Positions 24,430 to 35,711 are shown, counted from the first letter of the stretch. The stretch: DNA of 64,000 nucleotides from Caballeronia cordobensis (GCF_001544575.2 NZ_FCNY02000003.1:186001-250000), one strand, 5' to 3'. Numbers and translations are program-made. The notes: generated by a model not told the origin, from the letters alone.

Positions 24430-24635
24430 GAGATGAGCCGCTGCGAAACGATGACGACAACTCCCAGCACCAGAACATAGATGCCGAGATCGAAAATGGA
24501 GCGATGCCAGACGAAGCGATAAAAGCCGATGCGCGCCAGCACATTGCGGATCGCCATGTTCACGAGATAGGCGATGAACATCAGCATCAATATGGCGGGA
24601 ATGAACACGCCGAGAACGTCGATTTCGCCGATCAT
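24426..24635 (-). CDS. DUF1656 (AaeX-like) small membrane protein
   Basis: 69 residues from the ATG at 24633-24635 (a much longer frame upstream is a shadow of the FUSC gene). Two transmembrane segments, VFIPAILMLMFIAYLVNMAI and LGIYVLVLGVVVIVSQRLIS, with the central FYRFVWHRSIFDLG conserved in DUF1656/AaeX. Such proteins accompany AaeAB-type pumps; role unknown, perhaps assembly. Overlaps the adaptor start by 4 bp and begins 34 bp after the FUSC stop. Confidence 0.92.
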   Translation of the reverse strand: MIGEIDVLGVFIPAILMLMFIAYLVNMAIRNVLARIGFYRFVWHRSIFDLGIYVLVLGVVVIVSQRLIS

Positions 24636-24669
24636 GTGCGGCCCGCCGATGAAGGATGAATCACGAAGA

Positions 24670-26742
24670 TCATGCCGGCTCCTCGCGCGGCGGCTGCGCC
24701 GGCGGATGCAGCGACAGACGCATGCCGACGAGCGCGTGCAGCGTGTCGCGCAGCCATTTCTCCGCGACCACGTCCTGCGACTGAACGATCGCGCGCGACG
24801 CGACCTGCGCGCTCGATTCGTCGATGCTGCGGATGAGCGCGGGCGGCACCGGCTGACGCGCGCGCCGCGCGATGCAGAGTTCGAAGTAGCGGCGCAAGGC
24901 GTCGAGCACGTCGTCGACGGAACGCTGCAATTCTTCCGGCAGCTTGCGGCGCGTGCGGCGCAGATCGAGCGCATTCAACGCGACGCGAAAATCGCGAAAG
25001 CTTTCGATCGAAGGATGACGGTGCGAGTCCGTCGCGGCATGGCGCGGCAGCAGTTGCATCAGCCGGTCGAGCATGCGCGCGTAGAGATTGCGCTGATCGT
25101 CGATGACTTCCGCCGACGATGCGCTCAGCACGATATCGGCCCATGCCGAACGCGTGAGCCGCTCGGCGGCCAGCTCCGCGCCGAAGGGCCGCGTGGCGCG
25201 CGTCCACAGAAAAGCGAACAGCAGGCCCGCGACGCCCGCGAGGTTGCTGTTGACGAACACGAAGAAGTTCGCTTCGTAGGCGCTCTGAATGCTGATGAAG
25301 GTCGCCGTGTTGACCGCGACGAGCATCGTGACGAGACTGAAGCGCGGGTTGGTCGTCAACGTGCCGATGACGAGAAACGGTCCCGCGAAGATCAGCACGA
25401 GCATCGGGAAATCATGCACGTTCGGCAGCACGACAAACACGTACAGACCGGCGAGCACCACGCTCATGCAGGTGGCCACGAAGAACTTGAAGACCTGCGG
25501 CGCGGGCTCGTCGAGCGCGGCGAAGAAGCAGCACGACACGGCGGCGAGCGTCACGGCGCCCGCGCCGTCGTTCCAGCCCGACTGAATCCACAGCACGCAT
25601 GCGACGATGATCGCGCTCACCGCGACGCTCGTCGAAAACAGCATCATGCCGCGATCGAAGTAGCGCGCCGTGCCGCCGAGACGCCAGTGCCGGAAATGAG
25701 GCCGCCACTCGCTCGTTTCGTTGAGGATGGCCGCGCGCAAGGCGCGAATGTCCTGCCATACGTCGATGACCTGACCGAGACGCCACAGCGCGTTCGACAA
25801 TAGCGCGCCGTCCGTGCTCGCAAGCGCTTCGACGGAGGGACGCATCGTCTGGATGCGCTCGCGCAATGCATCGGGCTCGCGTTCGTTCGCGACGTCCGTT
25901 TGCGGGCTGGGCATCGGCGCGCCGACCCAGGCGGCGACATCCTTGAGCAGCGCGTCGAGTCCTTCGGGATGCCGGCCGTGTTTGGCGACGAGTTCGATCA
26001 ACGGATCGGCCATCGACGAAATGAGCGGCAAGAATATCTGCATGCGGCCCTGCAATGCCCGCGCGCGGCGAATGATGTCGGGCCGCGTGTGATCGTAGGT
26101 CAACTGGCTCAGCAGCAGTTCGAGACCGTTGACCGTTGCCGCGAGCCGCTGGCGGGCCGCCGAAATCGATGCGCCCGCGATATGTCCGGACAGCGTTTCG
26201 CAGGCGTAGAAGGCGGCGTCGCGAAACCATGCGTCCGTTCGTACGATGAGCGTCGGCGCGAGCCGGCTCGGAAACACCGCGCTGCCGACGATGCTCGCCA
26301 CCGCGATGCCGAGCAGAATCTCCTGCGTGCGCGTGATCGCGAGATCGAACACGGCCGCGGGATTCGTCACGGCGGGCAGCGCGATCAAGGGCAGCGTGTA
26401 GCCCGCGAGCAGAAACACATAGCTGCGCGCGCTGCGGTCGAACATCGAAAGATAGAGCAGGGTGCCCGTCCATAACGCGACGATCACGCTGAAGAGAAAC
26501 GGCGATTCGACGAACGGCGGCACGATGAGCACCGCGCCAGCCGCGCCGATCATCGTGCCGAGCGCGCGATAGAGCGCTTTCGAGCGCGTCGCGCCCACGA
26601 ACGGATTCGAGACGATGTAGACGGTTGCCATCGCCCAGTACGGCCGCGGCAATTCGAGCGCGAGGCCGATGTACAGCGCGATCATCGCGGCGGCGAAGGT
26701 CTTCGCGGAAAAGAGCCACTCGCGCGCGGAAGGGAAAGGCAT
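24670..26742 (-). CDS. FUSC family aromatic-acid-type exporter (AaeB-like)
   Basis: 690 residues from MPFPSAREWLFSAKTFAAAM; an in-frame extension to 26847 runs through the MarR gene and is not used. Two membrane-helix blocks (ALYIGLALELPRPYWAMATV, ALGTMIGAAGAVLIVPPFVE, then VFKFFVATCMSVVLAGLYVF) separated and followed by soluble regions, as in AaeB. The ATG is 4 bp after the MarR stop. Main pump of the marR-FUSC-DUF1656-HlyD-OMF-SRPBCC operon. Substrates are inferred from the family to be aromatic carboxylic acids. Confidence 0.93.
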   Translation of the reverse strand: MPFPSAREWLFSAKTFAAAMIALYIGLALELPRPYWAMATVYIVSNPFVGATRSKALYRALGTMIGAAGAVLIVPPFVESPFLFSVIVALWTGTLLYLSMFDRSARSYVFLLAGYTLPLIALPAVTNPAAVFDLAITRTQEILLGIAVASIVGSAVFPSRLAPTLIVRTDAWFRDAAFYACETLSGHIAGASISAARQRLAATVNGLELLLSQLTYDHTRPDIIRRARALQGRMQIFLPLISSMADPLIELVAKHGRHPEGLDALLKDVAAWVGAPMPSPQTDVANEREPDALRERIQTMRPSVEALASTDGALLSNALWRLGQVIDVWQDIRALRAAILNETSEWRPHFRHWRLGGTARYFDRGMMLFSTSVAVSAIIVACVLWIQSGWNDGAGAVTLAAVSCCFFAALDEPAPQVFKFFVATCMSVVLAGLYVFVVLPNVHDFPMLVLIFAGPFLVIGTLTTNPRFSLVTMLVAVNTATFISIQSAYEANFFVFVNSNLAGVAGLLFAFLWTRATRPFGAELAAERLTRSAWADIVLSASSAEVIDDQRNLYARMLDRLMQLLPRHAATDSHRHPSIESFRDFRVALNALDLRRTRRKLPEELQRSVDDVLDALRRYFELCIARRARQPVPPALIRSIDESSAQVASRAIVQSQDVVAEKWLRDTLHALVGMRLSLHPPAQPPREEPA

Positions 26743-26746
26743 GGCG

Positions 26747-27256
26747 CTATGCTCCGCGCTTTCCGGCGGGCCGGGCCGGTTTCGGGATGTCGCCGACGGC
26801 TTCGAGGGCGGCGAGCAGTTTCGCATCCGGCGACGTGCTGAACGCATTGAGCACGCGCAGCGTCGTCTCGAGATCTTCGCGGGTCACGCCCCGCAAAAGC
26901 CGCGCGCGCAGCGTGACGAGGCGTTCTTCCATGCGCGCGGTGACGGCGCGCCCTTCGTCGGTGAGCGTGATGGTCTTCGCGCGCTTGTCCTCGGGATCTT
27001 CGTCGCGGCGCACGAGACCGGCCGCGCACAACTGATCGAGCAGCCGCACGAGCGACGGCCCTTCGATGCCGACATGTTCCGCGAGCGTCACCTGACGCAC
27101 CGCCTCGCCGAGCCGGTTGGCCGTGAGCAACGGCACGGCGCACGCTTCCGAGACGCCGTAGGACGCGAGCACGCCGTGACTCGTGCGACGCCAGCGGCGC
27201 GCGGCCAGCACGAGCGTGCTGCTCACGGAGCGGCGCAGAGTATCGAGTTGGGTCAT
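26747..27256 (-). CDS. MarR family transcriptional regulator
   Basis: 169 residues with the MarR winged helix: LTANRLGEAVRQVTLAEHVGIEGPSLVRLLDQLCAAGLVRR followed by the wing DEDPEDKRAKTITLTDEGRA. First gene of the six-gene efflux operon, hence the probable local repressor responding to a phenolic ligand, as in many MarR-pump pairs. Divergent from the DUF1275 gene at 27409; the 150-bp gap between them carries AT-rich sequence (around 27270-27330) where its own operator should lie. Confidence 0.92.
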   Translation of the reverse strand: MTQLDTLRRSVSSTLVLAARRWRRTSHGVLASYGVSEACAVPLLTANRLGEAVRQVTLAEHVGIEGPSLVRLLDQLCAAGLVRRDEDPEDKRAKTITLTDEGRAVTARMEERLVTLRARLLRGVTREDLETTLRVLNAFSTSPDAKLLAALEAVGDIPKPARPAGKRGA

Positions 27257-27408
27257 GCGGCGGAATTATAGACACAAGGTTATTCGTTAGCATGCTATCG
27301 AATGAGAAACTTTTCTTTCAGTTTCGTAGGCGAGGGCGGGCGTGGCGCTTGCTAAAGCGCCCATTTGTCGTGATATCTTTTCGGCTCGACCCTCCCGCGC
27401 GCGCCGCC
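27257..27408. promoter_or_regulatory. Divergent promoter region of the MarR operon and the DUF1275 gene
   Basis: About 150 bp, clearly AT-richer than its surroundings (for example TTATAGACACAAGGTTATTC near 27267-27286). GGTTATTCGTTAGCATGCTATCG contains the palindrome TAGCATGCTA at 27289-27298, a plausible MarR-type operator half-site arrangement. No experimental-type evidence; exact promoter elements are not assigned. Confidence 0.4.
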
Positions 27409-28170
27409 ATGCCGATCACCTATCTCCGGGGCCTGACCTCGCCTAGCCGCACCGATACCTCGAACCGGCGGCTCGGCTGCGCGCTCGCCTTCGTCGCGGG
27501 CGCGGCGAACGCGGGCGGCTTTCTCGCCGTGGGGCAATACACGTCGCACATGTCGGGGCTCGTGTCCTCGATCGCCGATAACCTCGTGCTCGGCCAGGCG
27601 GCGTTCGTCTTCTCCGCGATCGGCGCGGTCGGCGCGTTTCTCGGCGGCGCGGCGACATCGGCGGTGCTCATCAACTGGGGACGGCAGCGGCGCGCGCATA
27701 GCGTGTTCGCCACGCCGCTCCTGCTCGAAGCCGCGCTGCTGCTCGTGTTCGGCGTGCTCGGCGCGAATCTGGAGACGCACCGCGTGTGGGACGTGCCGCT
27801 GACCGTCGCGCTGCTGTGCTTCGTTATGGGCCTGCAAAACGCCATGATCACGAAGATTTCGAAGGCCGAGATTCGTACGACGCACGTGACGGGACTCGTC
27901 ACGGACATCGGCATCGAGATCGGCAAGAGTCTTTACTGGAACCGCGGCATCGCGCGCAGCGACGCAGGCTACGTGCGCGCGAATCACGCGCGGCTCGCGC
28001 TCCTGAGTTCGTTGTTCGGGATGTTCATGCTCGGCGGTTTCGCGGGTGCGACCGGTTTCGCGCATTTCGGTTTCGCGACGACGGTGCCGCTCGCCGCGAT
28101 GCTGCTCTTGCTCGCCTTAGTCCCGCTCGCTGATGATTTCGCCGCGGGCAGGCGCCGGGGGCGGGGTTAG
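27409..28170 (+). CDS. YoaK family (DUF1275) membrane protein
   Basis: 253 residues from the ATG at 27409. Six or so transmembrane helices; the N-terminal AFVAGAANAGGFLAVGQYTSHMSG and AMITKISKAEIRTTHVTGLVTDIGI segments are the hallmarks of DUF1275/YoaK. Function unknown, suggested as a small-molecule transporter. Its stop overlaps the convergent LysR (ampR-like) stop by 4 bp. Divergent from the MarR-led efflux operon. Confidence 0.9.
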   Translation: MPITYLRGLTSPSRTDTSNRRLGCALAFVAGAANAGGFLAVGQYTSHMSGLVSSIADNLVLGQAAFVFSAIGAVGAFLGGAATSAVLINWGRQRRAHSVFATPLLLEAALLLVFGVLGANLETHRVWDVPLTVALLCFVMGLQNAMITKISKAEIRTTHVTGLVTDIGIEIGKSLYWNRGIARSDAGYVRANHARLALLSSLFGMFMLGGFAGATGFAHFGFATTVPLAAMLLLLALVPLADDFAAGRRRGRG

Positions 28171-29039
28171 GCGCTTTGCGCCGCCTCTGCGACGATCCAG
28201 TCGCGAAACAGCTGCATGCCCGGTGAAAGCCGCCGCGACTTGAGCCACGTGAGCCAGTAGCCGCCGGTATGCACTTCGATATCGAACGCGCGCACCAGCA
28301 GGCCCGCCTGCAATTCCCGCACGAACATGCGCGGCGGCGCGAGCGCGACGCCCGCGCCTTGCACCGCGGCTTCCACCATCAGACGCGACGAATCGAACAC
28401 GGGGCCGTTCATCGTCCACGGGTCGAGGCCCGCGGCTTCGAACCAGCCGCGCCAGTCGTCGGCGCGATACGAGCGCAGCAGCACTTCATTGGCGAGATCG
28501 GACGGCGCGCTCAAACGCCGCGCGATATCGGGCGCGCATAGCACGGCGAGCGGTGCATCGAGGAGCAGCGTGTTATGCGTCGCGGGCCAGGCGCCGGCGC
28601 CGAAGCGGATCGCGAAATCCAGCCCTTCCGACGCCGGATCGACGAGATTGTTATGCGTGAGCAGCCGCAATTCGACGAACGGATGCGTCTCGCGAAACGC
28701 CCTCAGCCGCGGCATCAGCCAGCCGACCGCGAACGTGCCGACCACGCCCACCGTCAGCACTTCATGAAAATGCCCGCCTTCGAACTGCTTCAGGACCGCT
28801 TCGATGCGGCCGAACGCATCGCTCAGCACGGGCAACAGCGCGCGGCCTTCATCGGTGACGTTGAGCCCGCGCGGCAGGCGTCTGAAGAGCGGCGTGCCGA
28901 GCCGCTCTTCGAGCGCGCGCACTTGCTGGCTGACGGCCGCCTGCGTGACGTTCAGTTCCTGCGCGGCACGCGTGAAGCTCAGATGCCGCGCCGAGGCTTC
29001 GAACGCGCGCAACGCATTCAGGGGAAGATGAGGGCGCAT
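28167..29039 (-). CDS. ampR: LysR family regulator, AmpR-type
   Basis: 290 residues from MRPHLPLNALRAFEASARHL; starts further upstream (29048, 29126) would extend into the intergenic operator. Closely follows AmpR in layout: HTH with RAAQELNVTQAAVSQQVRAL, then LTVGVVGTFAVGWLMPRLRAF, LLTHNNLVDPASEGLDFAIRFG and GVALAPPRMF. AmpR activates ampC when cell-wall muropeptides accumulate. It is divergent from the class C beta-lactamase with 117 bp between, the standard ampR-ampC arrangement. Convergent overlap of 4 bp with the DUF1275 gene. Confidence 0.87.
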   Translation of the reverse strand: MRPHLPLNALRAFEASARHLSFTRAAQELNVTQAAVSQQVRALEERLGTPLFRRLPRGLNVTDEGRALLPVLSDAFGRIEAVLKQFEGGHFHEVLTVGVVGTFAVGWLMPRLRAFRETHPFVELRLLTHNNLVDPASEGLDFAIRFGAGAWPATHNTLLLDAPLAVLCAPDIARRLSAPSDLANEVLLRSYRADDWRGWFEAAGLDPWTMNGPVFDSSRLMVEAAVQGAGVALAPPRMFVRELQAGLLVRAFDIEVHTGGYWLTWLKSRRLSPGMQLFRDWIVAEAAQSA

Positions 29040-29156
29040 GGCTCGCATAAGATTTTCTATTGCCTGCGGTAAATTATCCTCGATTGTCGACGACGCCAAA
29101 AGAGCGGATATTTCGCTTCGTTCCAATCATGCAAACCAGAACGAAGGATCAAGACC
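29040..29156. promoter_or_regulatory. ampR-ampC intergenic control region
   Basis: 117 bp of AT-richer DNA between the divergent regulator and beta-lactamase starts. The stretch around 29050-29080 (TTTTCTATTGCCTGCGGTAAA) has a T-N11-A-like LysR layout and is the most likely AmpR site. Ribosome site for ampC: AAGGA about 29144, near GATCAAGACC before the ATG. Confidence 0.5.
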
Positions 29157-30320
29157 ATGAAGTGTCGTGCGCTGAGCGTATTGGCGGCAGCCATTTTTTC
29201 TTTTGGCGCGATGTCGGGCGCTGCGTTTTCACACGATGCGGCGAGCATCAGATCGACGGTCGATGAAACCATCAGGCCGTTGATGGCCTTGCACGGCATC
29301 GCGGGCATGGCCGTGGGCGTCGTCGTGGACGGCCAGCCCTATGTGTTCGACTACGGCGTGGCGTCGAAGGCGACGCATGCGCCCGTCACGCGCGATACGC
29401 TCTTCGAGATCGGCTCGGTCAGCAAGACGTTCACCGCGACGCTCGCATCGTATGCGCAAACGCAGGGCGATCTCTCGCTGACCGATCCCGTGAGCAAGTA
29501 TCTGCCGGCGCTCGGCGGCAGCGCGTTCGGCAAGGTCACGCTGCTGAATCTCGCCACGCACACGCCGGGCGGCCTGCCGCTGCAAGTGCCCGACGACATC
29601 CACGACAACGCGCAGTTGATGCGGTACTTCAGCGCATGGCGTCCCATGCAGCCGCCCGGCACGATCCGCACGTATGCGAATCCGGGCATCGGCACGCTCG
29701 GGCTGATCACCGCGAAGAGCATGCGGCAGGATTTCGACGCGCTGATGCAAACGCGGCTCTTTCCGGCGCTCGGCCTGAAGCATAGTTATATGCAGGTGCC
29801 CGCAACGAAGCAGCGCGACTATGCGCAAGGCTATGCGAAGAACGACACGCCGATTCGCATGAAGGGCGGCGTGCTGTCTTCCGAAGCCTACGGCGTGAGA
29901 ACGACGGCAGCGGACATGACGCGCTTTCTGCAGATCAACATGAACATGGTGCACATCGATCCGGCGTTCCAGCGCGCCGTCGACGCGACGCATACGGGCT
30001 ATTTCCAGGCGGGACCGATGACGCAGGATCTCATCTGGGAGCAGTATCCGTATCCGGTCGCGCTGCAAGCGCTGCTCGACGGAAACGCGCAGGCGATGAT
30101 CATGAACGCGACGCCCGTCACGCGCATCGATCCGCCGCAGCCGCCGCGCGACGATGTGTGGATCAACAAGACCGGCTCGACCAACGGCTTCGGCACGTAT
30201 ATCGCGTTCGTGCCGAAGGCGCGCGTGGGCATCGTGATGCTGGCCAATCGCAACATCCCGAACGAGGAGCGCGTGAAGGCCGCGTATGCGATCATCACGT
30301 CGCTAACGGGCAGCCGATAA
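29157..30320 (+). CDS. ampC: Class C beta-lactamase
   Basis: 387 residues with a signal peptide (MKCRALSVLAAAIFSFGAMS, cleavage around FSHA region). All serine beta-lactamase class C motifs are present: Ser87-Val-Ser-Lys90 in EIGSVSKTFTA, Tyr173-Ala-Asn175, and Lys338-Thr-Gly340 in NKTGSTNGFGTYIAFVP. Periplasmic hydrolysis of cephalosporins is known for the class; real spectrum cannot be read from sequence. Controlled presumably by the divergent AmpR-type gene. A LysR gene follows on the same strand 12 bp after the stop. Confidence 0.93.
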   Translation: MKCRALSVLAAAIFSFGAMSGAAFSHDAASIRSTVDETIRPLMALHGIAGMAVGVVVDGQPYVFDYGVASKATHAPVTRDTLFEIGSVSKTFTATLASYAQTQGDLSLTDPVSKYLPALGGSAFGKVTLLNLATHTPGGLPLQVPDDIHDNAQLMRYFSAWRPMQPPGTIRTYANPGIGTLGLITAKSMRQDFDALMQTRLFPALGLKHSYMQVPATKQRDYAQGYAKNDTPIRMKGGVLSSEAYGVRTTAADMTRFLQINMNMVHIDPAFQRAVDATHTGYFQAGPMTQDLIWEQYPYPVALQALLDGNAQAMIMNATPVTRIDPPQPPRDDVWINKTGSTNGFGTYIAFVPKARVGIVMLANRNIPNEERVKAAYAIITSLTGSR

Positions 30321-30332
30321 CGAACTCACGCG

Positions 30333-31226
30333 ATGCGCATCGATCCCTATAGTCTCGAACTCTTCATCTCGGTCGTCGAGGAAGGATCGATCGCGCGCGC
30401 CGCGAGCCGCAGTCATATCGCGCCTTCGGCATTGAGCCGGCGTATCGCGGATCTCGAAGCGGCCATCGGCGTGGCGCTCTTGATCCGCTCGCCTTCCGGC
30501 GTGCAGCCGACCGAAGCGGGAAGGCACGCCTATGCGAGCGCGCGCGCCATACACGGCCAGCTCGACAGCATGGCGCGCGAAGTCCAGTCGATGAGCGGGC
30601 AGATCGCGGGCGTCGTGCGCCTGCACGCGAATGCGTCGGCGATCGTGGGCTTCCTGCCCGAGCGGCTGACGGGCTTCAAGGCGCGCTATCCGCTCGTCGA
30701 GATCGCGTTGACCGAGCAGATCAGCGATGAAGTCATTCGCGCGTGTCTGGACGATCGCGCGGACGTCGGCATATCGGCGAGCGGCAAGACGCCCCCGGGC
30801 ATCGAATCATGGCGCTTCGCCGACGATCCGCTCATGGTCGTGCTGCCGCCCGGTCACGACCTCGCACAAGCGGAGACGTTGAGCTTCGCCGAAGTCACGC
30901 GCTTTGCGCTCGTCGCGCTGCAGGCGGGCGGATCGCTCGATCAGACCTTGAAAGAACATGCCGATGCCGCGCGCCTGCCGCTCAACGTGGCCGTCACCGT
31001 GAATAGCTTCGACGCGCAATGCCGCATGGTCGAAGCGGGCCTCGGCATCGGCATCGTGCCGACGAGCGCGGCCTCCGCCTTCGCGGGTTCGCGCAATTTC
31101 GTGCGCGTGCCGTTGCGCGAAAGCTGGGGCAGCGGCCGCCGCCTGCATGTGCATGCGCCGCGCAAGTCCTCGCGGCTCAAGGCGGTGCAGGCGCTGATCG
31201 ATGCGCTCATCGAAGGCAAGGGTTAA
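30333..31226 (+). CDS. LysR family transcriptional regulator
   Basis: 297 residues. HTH in LELFISVVEEGSIARAASRSHIAPSALSRRIADLEAAIGVALLI, then a substrate-binding domain (AGVVRLHANASAIVGFLPERL, FDAQCRMVEAGLGIGIVP). It belongs to the CrgA/CynR-like broad group; target unknown. It lies 12 bp downstream of ampC and 93 bp upstream of the aconitase-family gene, all on the plus strand, so it may regulate the aconitase-MFS pair, but this is only positional inference. Confidence 0.9.
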   Translation: MRIDPYSLELFISVVEEGSIARAASRSHIAPSALSRRIADLEAAIGVALLIRSPSGVQPTEAGRHAYASARAIHGQLDSMAREVQSMSGQIAGVVRLHANASAIVGFLPERLTGFKARYPLVEIALTEQISDEVIRACLDDRADVGISASGKTPPGIESWRFADDPLMVVLPPGHDLAQAETLSFAEVTRFALVALQAGGSLDQTLKEHADAARLPLNVAVTVNSFDAQCRMVEAGLGIGIVPTSAASAFAGSRNFVRVPLRESWGSGRRLHVHAPRKSSRLKAVQALIDALIEGKG

Positions 31227-31319
31227 CGCGGACATCGTCTCCCGCGATGGCCCATGTGCCGAACGAACACTGTTGCACGCGGGTCCGAACGTCTAGATTG
31301 GCAGCCAGGGAGAATTGCA

Positions 31320-33296
<1,977 letters not shown>

Positions 33297-33348
33297 GCAC
33301 GACCGGGCCGCCTTCGATGCGGCATCGGCATAACTAAAGGAGACAGCA

Positions 33349-34800
33349 ATGGCTATCATGCAGGGCACTTCGAGTCTGCACGACGCCGCCGGCCGCACGC
33401 TAACGGACGCGCCGGCGATCGCGAATACAGAGGACACGGCGGGCATCTCGGCGCGCCTCGACCGGCTTCCCGCGACGCGCGCGGTGTGGAAGCTCATCTT
33501 TCTCCTGAGCCTCGGCTTTTTCTTCGAGCTTTACGACCTGCTCTTCACGGGCTATATCGCGCCGGGCCTCGTGAAAAGCGGCATTCTCACCTCGACGACA
33601 GCGGGCCTGTTCGGCACGACGGGCATCGCGAGTTTCATCGCCGCACTGTTTTGCGGGCTTTTCATCGGCACGATCGCGTGCGGCTTTCTCGCCGACCGTT
33701 ACGGACGCCGCGCGATCTTCACCTACTCGCTGCTGTGGTACGTCGCGGCCAATACGGTGATGGCGTTCCAGGACACCGCGCTATGGCTCAACTTCTGGCG
33801 CTTCGTGTCGGGACTGGGTATCGGCGTGGAACTCGTGACGATCGGGACGTACATGTCCGAGCTTGCGCCCAAGCATCTGCGTGGCAGAGCCTTCGCGGTG
33901 TGTCAGGCGATCGGCTTTTCCGCCGTGCCCGTGGTCGCCTTTCTTTCGTATCTGCTCGTGCCGCACGCGCCGTTCGGTTTCGACGGCTGGCGTTGGGTCG
34001 CGCTGGCCGGCGGCGTCAGTGCGCTTTTCGTCTGGTACTTCCGCCGCAATCTGCCGGAAAGCCCGCGCTGGCTCGCAAGCAAAGGCCGCGTCGATGAAGC
34101 CGATGCCGTTCTGCGCCGTCTCGAAGATCAGGTCGCGCGGCAATACCGCAAGCCGCTGCCCGCGCCGGGTCCGTCCGATCCGATCGCGAAGAAGGCCGGT
34201 TTCGCCGATATGTGGAAGCCGCCGTATCGCAAGCGCACGCTGATGCTGATCGTCTTTCATATCTTCCAGACGGTCGGCTTTTATGGCTTCGCGAACTGGG
34301 TGCCGACCCTGCTCGTGAAGCAGGGCGTGACGGTCACGTCGAGCCTGCTTTATACGACCGTGATCGGACTGGCTGCGCCCATCGGTCCGCTGCTCGGCTA
34401 CTGGATCGCGGACCGGTTCGAGCGCAAGCATGTGATCGTCTTCATGGCGGGCGTGAATATCGTCGCGGGCCTGCTGTTCAGCCAGGCGGGCGGTCCCATG
34501 ACGATCGTCGCGCTCGGCGTCATGCTCACGCTCGCGGGCAACATCATCTCGTTCACGTATCACACGTATCAGCAGGAGCTTTATCCGACGACGATCCGCG
34601 CCCGCGCCGTCGGCTTCGTCTATTCGTGGAGCCGGCTCTCGGCGGTCTTCAGTTCGTTCGCGATCGCGTTCGTGTTGAAAGAGGCGGGCGTGACGGGCGT
34701 ATTCGGCTTCATCGCGGGCGCGATGCTGCTCGTGATGTTATCGATCGGCTTGATGGGCCCGCGCACGCTCGGCAAATCGCTCGAAAGCATTTCGCATTGA
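33349..34800 (+). CDS. MFS transporter, sugar/metabolite:H+ symporter type
   Basis: 483 residues with twelve predicted membrane helices. Family signatures include GFFFELYDLLFTGYIAPGLV, GFLADRYGRRAIFTY (the GxLxDRxGRR loop), ELAPKHLRGRAFAVCQ and PESPRWLASKGR of the sugar-porter/MHS-like group, and EYPTTIRARAVG near the end (YPTTIRARAVGFVYSW). AAAGGAGAC lies just before the ATG. It follows the aconitase-family gene by 52 bp, so the pair likely forms an uptake-plus-dehydratase unit for an organic acid. Convergent with the LysR gene ending at 34806. Confidence 0.9.
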   Translation: MAIMQGTSSLHDAAGRTLTDAPAIANTEDTAGISARLDRLPATRAVWKLIFLLSLGFFFELYDLLFTGYIAPGLVKSGILTSTTAGLFGTTGIASFIAALFCGLFIGTIACGFLADRYGRRAIFTYSLLWYVAANTVMAFQDTALWLNFWRFVSGLGIGVELVTIGTYMSELAPKHLRGRAFAVCQAIGFSAVPVVAFLSYLLVPHAPFGFDGWRWVALAGGVSALFVWYFRRNLPESPRWLASKGRVDEADAVLRRLEDQVARQYRKPLPAPGPSDPIAKKAGFADMWKPPYRKRTLMLIVFHIFQTVGFYGFANWVPTLLVKQGVTVTSSLLYTTVIGLAAPIGPLLGYWIADRFERKHVIVFMAGVNIVAGLLFSQAGGPMTIVALGVMLTLAGNIISFTYHTYQQELYPTTIRARAVGFVYSWSRLSAVFSSFAIAFVLKEAGVTGVFGFIAGAMLLVMLSIGLMGPRTLGKSLESISH

Positions 34801-34805
34801 CTCGG

Positions 34806-35711
34806 CTAACCGCCGCACGCGTGAATCAGGAACTGCTGCACGGCGGTCGCGGGGGCGTCCAGCACGGCGCCCTTGCGCCAGATCATGCCCGCTTCCATAT
34901 GAGGAATGGCGTCGTTCACGGGCCGCGCTTCGATGCGCTTGCCTTCGAGCGACCAGGGCCTAAACACCATGTCCGATAGCACGGTGACGCCGAAGCCATG
35001 CGCCACCAGCCCACGCAGCGCCTCCATCGAACTCGTGCGAAACGCGATGTTCGGTGCGATGCGCTTCTTATGCCAGTAGCGCATCGTCGATTGCTCGCCT
35101 TCATCGACGGTAATCAGGATGTACGGATGCGCGGCGATATCTTTCAGCGACACGGCGTGTTGCTGCGCGAGCGGATGCGTCGGCGCGACCCACAACTGGC
35201 GTCGCGATCGCATCAATACCTGACTGTCGAAACGCTCCGGATGCTGCAGATTCGATAAGAGCACGACGCCGATATCGACCTCGCCGTTGGCGACCGCCGT
35301 TTCGATATCGGCGCGCTCCATGTCGCGCAAGTCGAAATCGATGAACGGATACGTCGCACGAAAGCGCGCGAGCAACTCCGGCAAAAAATACCCGAGCACC
35401 GTATAGGACGCGGCAATGCGTGCCACGCCGCGCATGTCGTGCGAGCGAAAGCGCGGCTGATGCATGGCGTCGCGGGCGGCGTCGAGCACGCGGCGCGCGT
35501 GGTGATGGAAGTCCTGGCCATCGGGCGTCAGCGCGACGCCTTGCGGCATGCGTTCGAACAACTTCGTGCCGAGCGCGCTTTCCAGCGCCAGCACCGCATT
35601 CGTGATCGCGGATTGCGATACGTGCTCGTTGGCGGCCGCCATCGAAAACTGGCCGGTTTGCGCGGCGGCCACGAAATAGCGCAACTGGCGAAGCGTGAGA
35701 TCGAAGGCCAT
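34806..35711 (-). CDS. LysR family transcriptional regulator
   Basis: 301 residues. HTH in LRQLRYFVAAAQTGQFSMAAANEHVSQSAITNAVLALESAL; ligand domain contains IDFDLRDMERADIETAVANGEVDIGVVL. It is divergent from the indolepyruvate oxidoreductase gene with ~104 bp between starts, so it probably controls that gene. It ends 5 bp from the convergent MFS stop. Confidence 0.9.
   Translation of the reverse strand: MAFDLTLRQLRYFVAAAQTGQFSMAAANEHVSQSAITNAVLALESALGTKLFERMPQGVALTPDGQDFHHHARRVLDAARDAMHQPRFRSHDMRGVARIAASYTVLGYFLPELLARFRATYPFIDFDLRDMERADIETAVANGEVDIGVVLLSNLQHPERFDSQVLMRSRRQLWVAPTHPLAQQHAVSLKDIAAHPYILITVDEGEQSTMRYWHKKRIAPNIAFRTSSMEALRGLVAHGFGVTVLSDMVFRPWSLEGKRIEARPVNDAIPHMEAGMIWRKGAVLDAPATAVQQFLIHACGG

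Noticed and set aside
29060..29266. A 68-residue plus-strand frame within the ampR-ampC gap
   Set aside because: Overlaps the ampC signal peptide in another frame and lacks a ribosome site.
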